A stretch of DNA of 13,972 nt from Chryseobacterium gleum (GCA_945877005.1 CAMCQL010000025.1:1-13972), one strand, 5' to 3'. Positions 1 to 7,760 are shown, counted from the stretch's first letter. Made by a program: numbers and translations. Notes: generated by a model from the letters alone, not told the origin.

Positions 1-987
1 TACTGGGAATTTAGCTACACAGTAAAAAGCACCACTTGGTTTCGGACAAAAAACACCAGGAATATTGTTCAATCCATCAACCATAATATTTCTACGTTGC
101 ACATACTCAGCAACAACATCATCAAAATAAGATTGTGGGGTCTTTAATGCCGCTTCCGATGCAATTTGATCAATAGTTGGTGGGGATAATCTTGCTTGAC
201 CAAATTTTAATGCAGAAGCAATCACTTCCTTATTTTTAGAAATCAAAGCACCAATTCTTGCTCCACACATCGAATATCTTTTCGATACAGAATCAATCAT
301 GATAACATTGTTTTCAATTCCTTCTAAATTCATTGTTGAAAAAGGAACTGCTCCATCGTAACAAAATTCTCTGTAAACTTCATCAGCAAATAAGAATAAA
401 TCATGTTTTTTAACAATGTCTCTTAACTTTTCTAATTCTTCTTTTGAATAAAGATAACCTGTTGGATTTCCAGGATTACAAATTAAAATCGCTTTAGTTT
501 TAGCAGTAATTTTTTTCTCAAATTCTTCTACTGGAGGCAATGCAAATCCAGATTCGATAGAGGAAGCAACTGGTACAACAGACAAACCTGCAGTAACTGC
601 AAACCCATTGTAATTTGCGTAAAATGGCTCTGGGATAATTATTTCATCACCTGGATCACACGTAGACATAAAACCAAAAATAAGTGCTTCAGAACCTCCA
701 GTAGTAATGATAATATCTTCCGTATTCACTGGTATGCCGGTTTTTTGGTAATATTCAGCCAAACCAACTCGATAAGATTCAAATCCAGCAGAATGACTGT
801 ATTCGATAACTTTTTGATTAAAATCTTTAATCGCATTCAATGCCACTTCAGGCGTTTCTATATCAGGTTGGCCAATATTAAGATGGTAAACTTTTTTCCC
901 CTCTTTTTTAGCTTTATCAGCATATGGCACCAATTTTCTAATTGGAGAAGCAGGCATATCAACCGCTTTTTGAGAAATTTTAGGCAT
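1..987 (-). CDS. Class I/II PLP-dependent aminotransferase (aspartate aminotransferase-like), 3' end cut by window
   Basis: A pyridoxal-5'-phosphate enzyme that should transfer an amino group between an amino acid and a 2-oxo acid in the cytoplasm. An aspartate/2-oxoglutarate-type activity is the usual assignment, but substrate cannot be read from the sequence. The 329 visible codons begin at an ATG (985-987, MPKISQKAVD) and stay open to base 1, so the last roughly 70 residues expected for the family lie outside the window. Fold-type I landmarks are in order: NIGQPD near residue 38, NPGNPTG at 171-177, the cofactor-ring residues D202 and Y205 in ADEVY, and the Schiff-base lysine K236 in SVSKRYSMCGAR. 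A good Bacteroidota-type promoter lies just upstream at 1007-1039, so it is probably transcribed separately from the permease gene before it. Family assignment is secure; exact substrate is not. Confidence 0.93.
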   Translation of the reverse strand, partial: MPKISQKAVDMPASPIRKLVPYADKAKKEGKKVYHLNIGQPDIETPEVALNAIKDFNQKVIEYSHSAGFESYRVGLAEYYQKTGIPVNTEDIIITTGGSEALIFGFMSTCDPGDEIIIPEPFYANYNGFAVTAGLSVVPVASSIESGFALPPVEEFEKKITAKTKAILICNPGNPTGYLYSKEELEKLRDIVKKHDLFLFADEVYREFCYDGAVPFSTMNLEGIENNVIMIDSVSKRYSMCGARIGALISKNKEVIASALKFGQARLSPPTIDQIASEAALKTPQSYFDDVVAEYVQRRNIMVDGLNNIPGVFCPKPSGAFYCVAKFPV

Positions 988-1006
988 AGTTTATTTTTTT
1001 AATTTA

Positions 1007-1039
1007 CAAATTTAATGAATTTATACTAGAGGAGTCAAA
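1007..1039 (-). promoter_or_regulatory. Candidate Bacteroidota promoter for the aminotransferase gene
   Basis: On the minus strand a TTTG (1039-1036) is followed after 21 bases by TAAATTTG (1014-1007), an exact match to the TAnnTTTG -7 element, with a spacer within the 17-23 range known for Bacteroides and Flavobacterium promoters. The start codon at 987 would lie about a dozen bases after the predicted transcription start, giving a short A+T-rich leader without a Shine-Dalgarno sequence. The match is seen directly; activity is inferred. Confidence 0.45.
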
Positions 1040-1082
1040 CTAGAATAGAAGATTTAATTTTAAAACCTAATAATCTAATTCG

Positions 1083-1805
1083 CTACAACAATTTAAAAAG
1101 TTCAATTAAAGCAGATGAAATAACCACCACTAAAACTAAATATTTAAAATATTTCTCAGAGACATACTTCAATATTAACTTTCCAATGTATGATCCAAAA
1201 AAACTAACTGCAATAAAAAAAGGAATTAAATAAAGAATTTCTGTTTTAACAAATCCATTCAATATATAGATGATTCCCCGTGTAATATCTACTCCTAAAT
1301 CTATTGCTGCAGAAGTAGCGATGAATGTATCTTTACTAATTTCAAAAGCCATTAATACCAATCCCCTAATAGCGCCTCCTGATCCAATAACACCCGCTAA
1401 AAAACCGGAAATACTTCCACCCAAAAACATATTCAAAACAGTTTTTTCTAGCGAACTTTTTTTAAACATTAATATTATTGCGACGATTATAAGCACAATT
1501 GGCATTATTATTTTTAATGACTTCACCGGGATTATAGAAGATAAATAAGCGCCTATACCAACAAAAATTACAGCAGGAAAACCAATTCTAAACAATAAAT
1601 AATAAGATATCCCATTTCGAAATAAGAGTAATTTTGAACAATTACTAAAGACATGAAAAATTGCAGTAATTCCTAATACTGTATGAAAATCATAAAATAA
1701 AGTAGCAATTGGTACAAATAATATAGAAGAACCAAAACCACTAATTGTCCCAATGATTTCGGACAAAAAAGCAAGAACTAAAAAAAGAATAAAATAATCT
1801 ACCAC
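1083..1805 (-). CDS. TauE/SafE (TSUP) family membrane permease
   Basis: A 240-residue, very hydrophobic protein of the TSUP family, whose members export or import sulfite, sulfoacetate or other small organic anions across the inner membrane. It shows the family's internal duplication: a glycine-rich segment at 20-31 (TISGFGSSILF) and its partner at 137-149 (GVIGSGGAIRG), each beside hydrophobic helices; about seven or eight membrane segments can be drawn. The length is normal. The start is a GTG (1803-1805) immediately preceded in frame by a TAA stop, so no longer protein is possible; the first in-frame ATG is residue 101 and would delete half the transporter. It follows the WbqC-family gene after 81 bases. 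The substrate cannot be predicted, and no sulfur-metabolism genes lie nearby. Confidence 0.85.
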   Translation of the reverse strand: MVDYFILFLVLAFLSEIIGTISGFGSSILFVPIATLFYDFHTVLGITAIFHVFSNCSKLLLFRNGISYYLLFRIGFPAVIFVGIGAYLSSIIPVKSLKIIMPIVLIIVAIILMFKKSSLEKTVLNMFLGGSISGFLAGVIGSGGAIRGLVLMAFEISKDTFIATSAAIDLGVDITRGIIYILNGFVKTEILYLIPFFIAVSFFGSYIGKLILKYVSEKYFKYLVLVVVISSALIELFKLL

Positions 1806-1869
1806 TTAACCAAAATAAGATAATTTTTTAATATAAATGAGATTCTTTAGATGAATGCGTTAGCAACAA

Positions 1870-1877
1870 CAAACTTA
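1870..1877 (-). promoter_or_regulatory. Possible -7 promoter element ahead of the TSUP permease gene
   Basis: The minus strand reads TAAGTTTG, an exact TAnnTTTG match, just downstream of the WbqC-family stop codon and about 65 bases before the permease GTG. No TTG is found at the expected 17-23 base spacing upstream, so this is a half-site only. In such A+T-rich DNA one such octamer can easily occur by chance. Confidence 0.2.
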
Positions 1878-1886
1878 AACAACCTA

Positions 1887-2486
1887 TCATTTGATGTTTA
1901 TGATATTCCTAGCAAGTGGCCCTTCATGAAATAATAGATCTAAAATCGATAAATTTGGAATAAACCCGTGTTTTTCAGAAAAAACTTGATAATAAAAATA
2001 AATTTTTTCATCGTTTAATTTTGTGAAATTTACATTTCTAAAATCAAGATCAACAGTTTTTGAATATTTATCAGTGCAATTAAAATCTATCTCTAAATCC
2101 AACCATTTAACAATTGAATTCAAAATAGTTTGATTTAAATTAATAAGGGACTTTTCTTTTGTTGAAATCAATTTATAAATTTCCATTCCATAATGTTCAA
2201 AATACGGTGCATGCATGTAAGCACTTTCTAATGCTTTCCAATGATTTTTTACCCAGTCTTCTTCATAAGATATTTGAATGTCTTTGGTAAGTGTTTTATT
2301 ACCAAATATTTTTTTGACTGGAATTGACAATTCTAAAGTCCCGTTCGAACTATAAATTGTTGTTCTGTTTCTAATAGTTTGCTTTACATAAGTCTCATGT
2401 TTCTCAAAAAGAATTTTCTTTGAACTAACAAGTTGCTGAAAATAGGAAATTGGACCAAAGTAAGCTATCGGAAAAACGATAGACAT
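1887..2486 (-). CDS. WbqC-family protein
   Basis: A 199-residue protein of the WbqC family, named after a gene in O-antigen clusters; its biochemical role is unsettled. Family hallmarks are visible: an N-terminal PIAYFGPISYFQ segment (residues 6-17), EKHETYVKQTIRNR at 28-41, a strand ending in LSIPVKK at 53-59, and the aromatic block from D77 to Y99 containing DWVKNHW, ALESAY and APYFEHYG. There is no signal peptide, so it should be cytoplasmic. Its ATG overlaps the lepB stop by one base (TAATG at 2488-2484), which suggests translational coupling. No polysaccharide genes are nearby, so the link to surface glycans rests on the family name only. Confidence 0.87.
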   Translation of the reverse strand: MSIVFPIAYFGPISYFQQLVSSKKILFEKHETYVKQTIRNRTTIYSSNGTLELSIPVKKIFGNKTLTKDIQISYEEDWVKNHWKALESAYMHAPYFEHYGMEIYKLISTKEKSLINLNQTILNSIVKWLDLEIDFNCTDKYSKTVDLDFRNVNFTKLNDEKIYFYYQVFSEKHGFIPNLSILDLLFHEGPLARNIINIK

Positions 2487-4291
2487 TATTGAATAAATTT
2501 CAAGATTCTATTCCATCTCACTCCTAAATAGGGACTTTTCGAAAACCAAACCACAGAAGCTTTTCCAACTATATGATCTTCTGGAACAAACCCCCAAATT
2601 CTTGAATCCGCTGAATTATAACGATTGTCACCCATCATCCAATAATAATTTAAACCAAACTTATAAGAAGAGGCTTTTTTTCCATCGATCATAAATAAAC
2701 CGTTTTTTTCAACGAGTGTATGACCTTCATAAGCCGTTATGATTCTTCGGTATAATGCAATATTTTTGGAAGTCAATTGAATCGTTGTTCCTTTCGCTGG
2801 AATTGTAATCTTTTCAAAATTTGTCACATTATTACCGTGATTTATATCTTTTGGAAATGTTTGAAGATTTGATATTTTAGCTTCATCCGTAAAACCATAT
2901 TTTTCAAAGCTATCCTTAGCAACAATATCTTGATAATTTTGTTGAATTTCTAATTCAAATTTTGCTTTAGGAAAATCTTTTTTCAATCGTTTTAACTCCT
3001 CAGAAGTAAGATTCATTACAAATGAGTTTTGCTCATTCCCATAATAATAATCTTCTCTCTCTTTTTCAAGTCCATACTGTTGAAAAAGCATATTATCAAA
3101 AGAGGAAGTAGAACCAGTATTAATAAAATTTGTAACTCTATATCTCAAGTTTTGAAATGGTGGAACAAACGCTTTTTTTCCGTTAATGTACAATACGGAA
3201 TTTTTTATCTCCAATTGATCTCCTGGAATAGCAACACAACGTTTTATGTAATTCTCCCGTTTATCAACAGGTCTATAAATCACACCATAATGCTCTATCA
3301 TCTTTCCTTCCCTCCCATCGTAGGCAATTTTATCAACTGCTAACATTGTACGTGCCTTCGATTTCCATTGTTCTAAATTCTCAATAAACGTTTTGCTATT
3401 TGCACCACCTTCTTGTGCTAAACGCATTGCTTCATTGATAACAATCCCATGATAATCATGCCCCATTAATCCATATGGCATTCTTGGATCGTATACAGCA
3501 GTGTCACCTGAAGGATAATTAAATACCACCACGTCATTTCTCTTCACATTTCCCAATCCAGGTATGCGCGTATAATCTAATGTTTCTATCGATGAATAAG
3601 ATTTTATATCCACAATAGGAATAGTGTTATGCACCAATGGAAAAGAAAAAGGAGTTACTGGAACTTTTGAACCATAGGCTAATTTATTCACAAAAAGAAA
3701 ATCACCTACTAATAAGGTTTTTTCCATTGAGCCAGTTGGTATCTGAAATGGTTCAAAAACATAAGTTCTAATAATACTTGCAGCAATCAATGCAAATAAA
3801 ATTGAATCACCCCATTCTTTTATCTTCGTTTTCTTACCCGTTTTTTCTGACCCAAAAAAACCAAGTGCTAATGCAATTACATGACCAACAACTGGTAAGC
3901 ATAAAAACAAAACGATGTGATCACTGATCCTTCTTCGTTCCACTTCTTTCGGGTTTGCCCAATTGGTAGAAGGTTCAATTTCATGATTATGTAAATCTTT
4001 TAGTACTAGATAAGGAAAAAATATCCCTTGTAAAGTATCTTGCCAACTGTACTTTCCGAATTTTCGAATGTAACTTACATTAAGTACTGCCAACATTATC
4101 AAATGTATACCCGGGAAAATTAGCAAAAGCGACCAAAATGGCTTGTTGGTTGCTATTTTAAATGCTACAAAATAATTGTAGCCTGGAATAAAGGCTTCCC
4201 ATGATTTTCTACCTGCTTTCTCAAATGACTTCCACCAAAAAGAGAGGTAAGGATGTAAAAATATAATTAGATAAAAATAGAGAACATTCAT
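2486..4291 (-). CDS. lepB: Signal peptidase I, long Bacteroidota form
   Basis: Membrane serine protease that removes signal peptides from exported proteins on the periplasmic face of the inner membrane. The 601-residue protein is nearly twice the E. coli length. Residues 1-105 form a hydrophobic N-terminal module with KAGRKSWEAFIPGYN (25-39), as is common in Bacteroidota LepB. More hydrophobic segments lie at about 124-146 and 162-178. Catalytic boxes follow: PTGSM with nucleophile S188, KRNDVVVFNYPSGD (250-263), YIKRCVAIPGD with general base K350, and GDNRYNSADSR (554-564). About 75 residues separate box C from the lysine, and about 190 lie between the lysine box and the GDNR box, the latter rich in charged residues. 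It starts 11 bases after dapB and overlaps the WbqC-family gene, so it is almost surely within an operon. All catalytic residues are present. Confidence 0.95.
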   Translation of the reverse strand: MNVLYFYLIIFLHPYLSFWWKSFEKAGRKSWEAFIPGYNYFVAFKIATNKPFWSLLLIFPGIHLIMLAVLNVSYIRKFGKYSWQDTLQGIFFPYLVLKDLHNHEIEPSTNWANPKEVERRRISDHIVLFLCLPVVGHVIALALGFFGSEKTGKKTKIKEWGDSILFALIAASIIRTYVFEPFQIPTGSMEKTLLVGDFLFVNKLAYGSKVPVTPFSFPLVHNTIPIVDIKSYSSIETLDYTRIPGLGNVKRNDVVVFNYPSGDTAVYDPRMPYGLMGHDYHGIVINEAMRLAQEGGANSKTFIENLEQWKSKARTMLAVDKIAYDGREGKMIEHYGVIYRPVDKRENYIKRCVAIPGDQLEIKNSVLYINGKKAFVPPFQNLRYRVTNFINTGSTSSFDNMLFQQYGLEKEREDYYYGNEQNSFVMNLTSEELKRLKKDFPKAKFELEIQQNYQDIVAKDSFEKYGFTDEAKISNLQTFPKDINHGNNVTNFEKITIPAKGTTIQLTSKNIALYRRIITAYEGHTLVEKNGLFMIDGKKASSYKFGLNYYWMMGDNRYNSADSRIWGFVPEDHIVGKASVVWFSKSPYLGVRWNRILKFIQ

Positions 4292-4302
4292 AAAATTAAA
4301 AT

Positions 4303-5028
4303 TTAGTCATTACTTAATAAATCATTAACTGTAAACAATCCTTTTTTACCCACGATCCATTCAGCGGAAATTATTGCACCCAATGCAAAACCTCTACGAT
4401 TGTGAGCTTGATGTGTAATTGAAATTAAATCAATATCTGAATTATAACTAACAGTATGTGTACCTGGTACATCTGGAATTCTATGAGCAGCTACACCAAT
4501 TTGTCCTTCAACTTTTGGGGGCAACTCTCCATCACCACATACCCATGAATTATAAGTTTCATTGTTTTCAAGAATTCCATTTGCTAACGAAATTGCTGTT
4601 CCACTCGGAGAGTCTGCCTTTTGAGTATGGTGGATTTCATCAATAGCAACTTGATAATCCGACTGCTTAGCCATTAATTTAGACAATTTCTCATTTAATT
4701 TAAAAAAAATATTTACGCCAATACTAAAATTACTTGCGTAAATAAGAGCCCCTTGTTTCTCTGTCACCAATGATTTTACTTCATCGAATTGTTGATTCCA
4801 ACCAGTGGTACCTACTACAATTGGTGTATCTTGGGCGATTACCTCCTTAATATGCTTAACTGCTAAATCAGGCTTAGTGAATTCAATTACAACATCAACG
4901 GAGTCTATATCTTTGGAATTCATAGGAAAAACACTGTTCGACTTAAACAAAATTTGATGTCCACGATCGATTGCAATTTCTTCGATAATCTTCCCCATTT
5001 TTCCGTAACCTGCTAAACCAATTTTCAT
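4303..5028 (-). CDS. dapB: 4-hydroxy-tetrahydrodipicolinate reductase
   Basis: Catalyses the NAD(P)H-dependent reduction step after DapA in the diaminopimelate/lysine pathway, which supplies both lysine and the peptidoglycan cross-linking residue; cytoplasmic, usually a homotetramer. The 241-residue protein has the nucleotide-binding GYGKMGK at 7-13, the VGTTGW segment at 72-77, and the active-site stretch EIHHTQKADSPSGTA (131-145), in which H133 and K137 correspond to the catalytic His/Lys pair. HRIPDVPGTHTV (182-193) and a C-terminal RRGFALGA are also typical. The first Rossmann fold is slightly shorter than in E. coli, as usual in Bacteroidota. It lies 82 bases after the DUF5683 gene, the largest gap in the parA-to-WbqC run, so an internal promoter is possible, and 11 bases before lepB. 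Confidence 0.97.
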   Translation of the reverse strand: MKIGLAGYGKMGKIIEEIAIDRGHQILFKSNSVFPMNSKDIDSVDVVIEFTKPDLAVKHIKEVIAQDTPIVVGTTGWNQQFDEVKSLVTEKQGALIYASNFSIGVNIFFKLNEKLSKLMAKQSDYQVAIDEIHHTQKADSPSGTAISLANGILENNETYNSWVCGDGELPPKVEGQIGVAAHRIPDVPGTHTVSYNSDIDLISITHQAHNRRGFALGAIISAEWIVGKKGLFTVNDLLSND

Positions 5029-5110
5029 TTTTATAAATTTTTAAATTGCACTTCTAATATATACTACGTGTGTAAACAAATAAGGTTATTGACTTTAAAT
5101 TAAAAAATAT

Positions 5111-5644
5111 TTAACGAAATTTAAGTTTAATGTTTAAAGCCACAACATTATCAATGATTTTTGGCTCTAATTTTAAAGCTAAATTTGGTGAAATATCATA
5201 ATTCATAAAATGAGCCTCAACGGAGGCATCAGCTATTTGAAACAAATACAATCCTACCATTAAAATACCGTATAAATTACGTTTTGTGTTAGCGGATTGA
5301 TGTAATTGTACTAAATTATAATCATCGTAAGCGCTAAATTTCGAAAAACTTACTACTTGATTTTGCCTTTGCTCGTATTCATTTTCAATTTCAGAAATTT
5401 TATTTTGTTGTTGAAACAATAAATTACCCGCACCTGCAAGAGAAGCATAAATTAAAGGAAGTTTCCAATACACATTTTTTTTTCGTGATCTTGTAGCGTT
5501 GTAAATTTGTCCTGCACCTGGAACAATTGCAGAGAGTAATGCTGCCCTTCTCGGATAATTGATCGTTTGAAATTTAGTGGTGTCCTGTGCTATACTTTGA
5601 AAAACAACTAGAAAAAATAAACTAAATATTAGATACCGAATCAT
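5111..5644 (-). CDS. DUF5683 family exported protein
   Basis: A 177-residue protein of the DUF5683 family, found in Bacteroidota and often encoded directly after parB; its molecular function is unknown. A signal peptide is clear: MIRY, a hydrophobic core at 5-16, then SIA with likely cleavage before Q20, the common Bacteroidota pattern. The family core follows: RRAALLSAIVPGAGQIYN at 32-49, a hydrophobic segment around 62-77, a charged probable coiled segment at 80-100 rich in E, Q and N, and a C-terminal hydrophobic stretch (124-138) leading to ADASVEAHFMNYDIS. It is thus probably an envelope protein. Its ATG overlaps the parB TGA by four bases (ATGA at 5644-5641). A run of nine A residues lies in the coding strand at 5483-5475 (RKKN, residues 54-57). 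Confidence 0.85.
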   Translation of the reverse strand: MIRYLIFSLFFLVVFQSIAQDTTKFQTINYPRRAALLSAIVPGAGQIYNATRSRKKNVYWKLPLIYASLAGAGNLLFQQQNKISEIENEYEQRQNQVVSFSKFSAYDDYNLVQLHQSANTKRNLYGILMVGLYLFQIADASVEAHFMNYDISPNLALKLEPKIIDNVVALNIKLKFR

Positions 5645-6546
5645 TTATTTAATATTTCTATAATTCGATTTAAATCAACTTCAGAATCAAAATGAATAAT
5701 TATTTTCCCATTACCCAATCCGGTTTTTCGAATATCCACATTAGAAGAAACTTTATCTGCAATAAAATAGCAAAAAGTATCTTGAGATTCACTTAGTGGT
5801 TCAGCAATCGTTTTAACTTTTTTTCCTGTTTTTTTATCAATATTCTCACCATCTCTAATAATCAACTCTAACTCCCTAACAGATAGCTGGTCTTCAATTA
5901 TTTTATTAAATAAACGAACCTGAAACTTTTCATCACCAGCTGAAACAAGACAACGAGCATGCCCCATCGAGATCAAACCATCTCTTACACCTTTTTGAAT
6001 CTCAATAGGTAATTTTAATAATCTCAAATGATTCGTAATACTTGACCTACTTTTAGCAATCTTTTGACTCATTTGCTCTTGAGTTAAATTGCATTCTTCA
6101 ATTAAACGCTGGTAAGATAACGCAACTTCAATAGAATTTAAATCCTCTCTTTGAATATTTTCAACCAACGCCATTTCTAACATTGTTTGATCATTAGCAA
6201 TCCTGACATAAGCTGGAACTTCTTTTAATCCAGCAATTTGAGAAGCTCTAAACCGTCTTTCTCCAGAAATTAATTGATACTTATTATCCCTACCAAGCTT
6301 CCGAACAGTTAATGGTTGAATAATACCATGAATTGAAATACTATCACTCAATTCTTTCAAAGCTGTTTCTTCAAAATTTGTTCTTGGATTAAAAGGATTC
6401 GCTTCAATATTTTCAATTGCGATCATAGCAATAGAACCAACAACTATCGACTCCTCATTTTTAGAAGTTATATCTGTAGCAGCATTTTCCAACAAGGCAC
6501 TTAAACCTTTACCAAGCCCGCCTTTTCGTTTCAATTGTGAACTCAT
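5641..6546 (-). CDS. parB: ParB/Spo0J chromosome-partitioning protein
   Basis: DNA-binding CTPase clamp that loads at parS sites near the replication origin and works with ParA to separate sister chromosomes. The 301-residue protein begins with a basic KRKGGLGKGLSALL (6-19), the short ParA-contacting peptide of chromosomal ParBs. The N-domain includes NPFNPR (50-55), GIIQPLTVR (74-82), the CTP-binding GERRFRA at 95-101 and ENIQREDL at 129-136. A helix-turn-helix follows at about 153-177 (LTQEQMSQKIAKSRSSITNH) and SMGHARCL near 193, with a C-terminal dimerisation domain from about 250. It starts 28 bases after parA. No CACGTG-centred parS palindrome is present in the window. Assignment is firm. 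Confidence 0.97.
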   Translation of the reverse strand: MSSQLKRKGGLGKGLSALLENAATDITSKNEESIVVGSIAMIAIENIEANPFNPRTNFEETALKELSDSISIHGIIQPLTVRKLGRDNKYQLISGERRFRASQIAGLKEVPAYVRIANDQTMLEMALVENIQREDLNSIEVALSYQRLIEECNLTQEQMSQKIAKSRSSITNHLRLLKLPIEIQKGVRDGLISMGHARCLVSAGDEKFQVRLFNKIIEDQLSVRELELIIRDGENIDKKTGKKVKTIAEPLSESQDTFCYFIADKVSSNVDIRKTGLGNGKIIIHFDSEVDLNRIIEILNK

Positions 6547-6574
6547 TTGAATTAATTAACGTATAATTTGAAAT

Positions 6575-7342
6575 TTAAGCAATGGTGTTTTTTTTCAAAA
6601 TTTCTCTTGCAAAATTGAGGTAATTAATAGCACCTTTACTAGCGGCATCATGCATTATGATAGTTTCGCCAAAACTTGGAGCTTCAGCTAATTTTGTAGT
6701 ACGATGTATCAGTGTTTCAAATACTAATTTTTGAAAATGTGCTTTCACTTCATCAACCACCTGATTTGCTAACCGAAGACGAGAATCGTACATCGTTAAA
6801 ACGATACCTTCTATCTCTAATTTTTCATTCAACCTTCCTTGAATGATTTTGATAGTATTCAATAATTTACCTAATCCTTCTAGTGCATAATATTCACACT
6901 GAACAGGAATAATGACAGAATCAGCTGCTGATAATGCATTTACAGTAATTAAACCTAAAGATGGCGAACAATCAATGATAATGAAATCGTATTTTTCTTT
7001 TATTTTAGATAATGCGTTTCTCAGTAAATATTCTCTATCGGGTAAATTGATCATTTCCAATTCAGCACCAACTAGATCGATGTGTGATGGAAGAATATCT
7101 AAATTAGGATTTTCTGTTTTTAAAATTAACTCCTCTGGATCAACATTATTAATTAAACAATCGTAAATATTTCGAGTGTTTTTAGGATCTAAACCAACGC
7201 CTGAAGTAGCATTTGCTTGTGGATCTGCATCTATTAAGAGGGTTTTAAATTCAAGAACACCTAAACTACCGCTTAAATTTACAGCTGTAGTAGTTTTCCC
7301 AACGCCTCCTTTTTGATTTGCTATCGCAATAATCTTACCCAT
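6575..7342 (-). CDS. parA: ParA/Soj chromosome-partitioning ATPase
   Basis: Nucleoid-associated ATPase that forms ATP-dependent dimers on DNA and moves ParB-parS complexes apart. The 255-residue protein is of the small chromosomal (Soj) type, without the N-terminal DNA-binding extension of plasmid ParAs. It carries the deviant Walker A box KGGVGKTT at 11-18, with signature lysine K11 and P-loop K16, the Walker A' strand LLIDADPQAN at 35-44 and Walker B FIIIDCSPSLG at 120-130 with D124. The DNA-contact region near RLRLANQVV (188-196) and a C-terminal APSFGETI block (221-228) are also typical. It sits between the PUR-family gene (30 bases upstream) and parB (28 bases downstream). An ATG at 7340-7342 gives the canonical MGKIIAIANQKGG start. 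Confidence 0.97.
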   Translation of the reverse strand: MGKIIAIANQKGGVGKTTTAVNLSGSLGVLEFKTLLIDADPQANATSGVGLDPKNTRNIYDCLINNVDPEELILKTENPNLDILPSHIDLVGAELEMINLPDREYLLRNALSKIKEKYDFIIIDCSPSLGLITVNALSAADSVIIPVQCEYYALEGLGKLLNTIKIIQGRLNEKLEIEGIVLTMYDSRLRLANQVVDEVKAHFQKLVFETLIHRTTKLAEAPSFGETIIMHDAASKGAINYLNFAREILKKNTIA

Positions 7343-7372
7343 TCTTACTTGAACTAATAGATGAAAAAAATA

Positions 7373-7696
7373 TTAAAGACTCTCGAACGTAAAAGGCGGC
7401 TCTTTGCTTTCAGAACGTGTATACCCATCCGTACGATATTCACCTGTTTCGTTCAATTCAGACAATTTATCCATTACTTCATCCAACCCTTCTTTAAACT
7501 TTTGAAAATCTTCTTTGTATAAAAATATTTTGTGTTTTTGAAAATATTCTCTTCCGTCCTCAGTAACTTTTTTACTTTCAGTAAGAGTTAAATACAATTC
7601 ATTTCCTTTAGTTGTTTTTATATCGATGAAATATGTTCTTTTCCCAGCTTTAATTGCCTTACTAAAAACTTCATCATTCCTTTTTTCAAACTCCAT
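7373..7696 (-). CDS. PUR family (DUF3276) DNA/RNA-binding protein
   Basis: A 107-residue protein of the DUF3276/PUR family, related in fold to PUR-alpha and Borrelia BpuR, small proteins that bind single-stranded nucleic acids. The family core is IFSKAI-like: VFSKAIKAGKRTYFIDIK at 10-27, ELYLTLTESKK at 33-43, and HKIFLYKEDFQKF at 55-67, with a charged, probably disordered tail after 90. The reading frame is open up to 7834, but I place the start at the ATG 7694-7696: it is where homologues begin, and the longer version would overlap the preceding gene by 74 bases through low-complexity A+T-rich DNA. Thirty bases separate it from parA, so co-transcription with parAB is likely. Specific targets in this cell are unknown. 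Confidence 0.83.
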   Translation of the reverse strand: MEFEKRNDEVFSKAIKAGKRTYFIDIKTTKGNELYLTLTESKKVTEDGREYFQKHKIFLYKEDFQKFKEGLDEVMDKLSELNETGEYRTDGYTRSESKEPPFTFESL

Positions 7697-7760
7697 ATTT
7701 AATGCTTTTAAGATTGCTTTAACTTGATTTTTTAAAAATTTTATAGTGTAAATATAAAAA

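Noticed and set aside
745..1002. Plus-strand open frame over the aminotransferase gene
   Set aside because: It is antisense to a clear enzyme gene, has no domain features, and its composition is that of the complement of coding DNA.
1021..1082. AGATT/AATCT inverted repeat and repeated ACTAGA between the permease and aminotransferase genes
   Set aside because: Five-base arms with a long loop and no T-tract; expected by chance in this composition.
1270..1548. Plus-strand open frame inside the permease gene
   Set aside because: Antisense shadow of a well-supported membrane protein; no start signal or recognisable family.
3029..3343. Plus-strand open frame inside lepB
   Set aside because: Antisense shadow lying within the conserved signal peptidase gene.
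4458..4646. Plus-strand open frame inside dapB
   Set aside because: Covers the complement of the dapB active-site region; no independent evidence.
5054..5080. Possible dapB promoter: TTTG (5080-5077) and TATATTAG (5061-5054)
   Set aside because: The -7 element has one mismatch and the spacer is 15 bases, shorter than the usual 17-23; too weak to annotate, though a promoter in this 82-base gap is plausible.
6912..7166. Plus-strand open frame inside parA
   Set aside because: Antisense to the ParA Walker B region; no domain or promoter.
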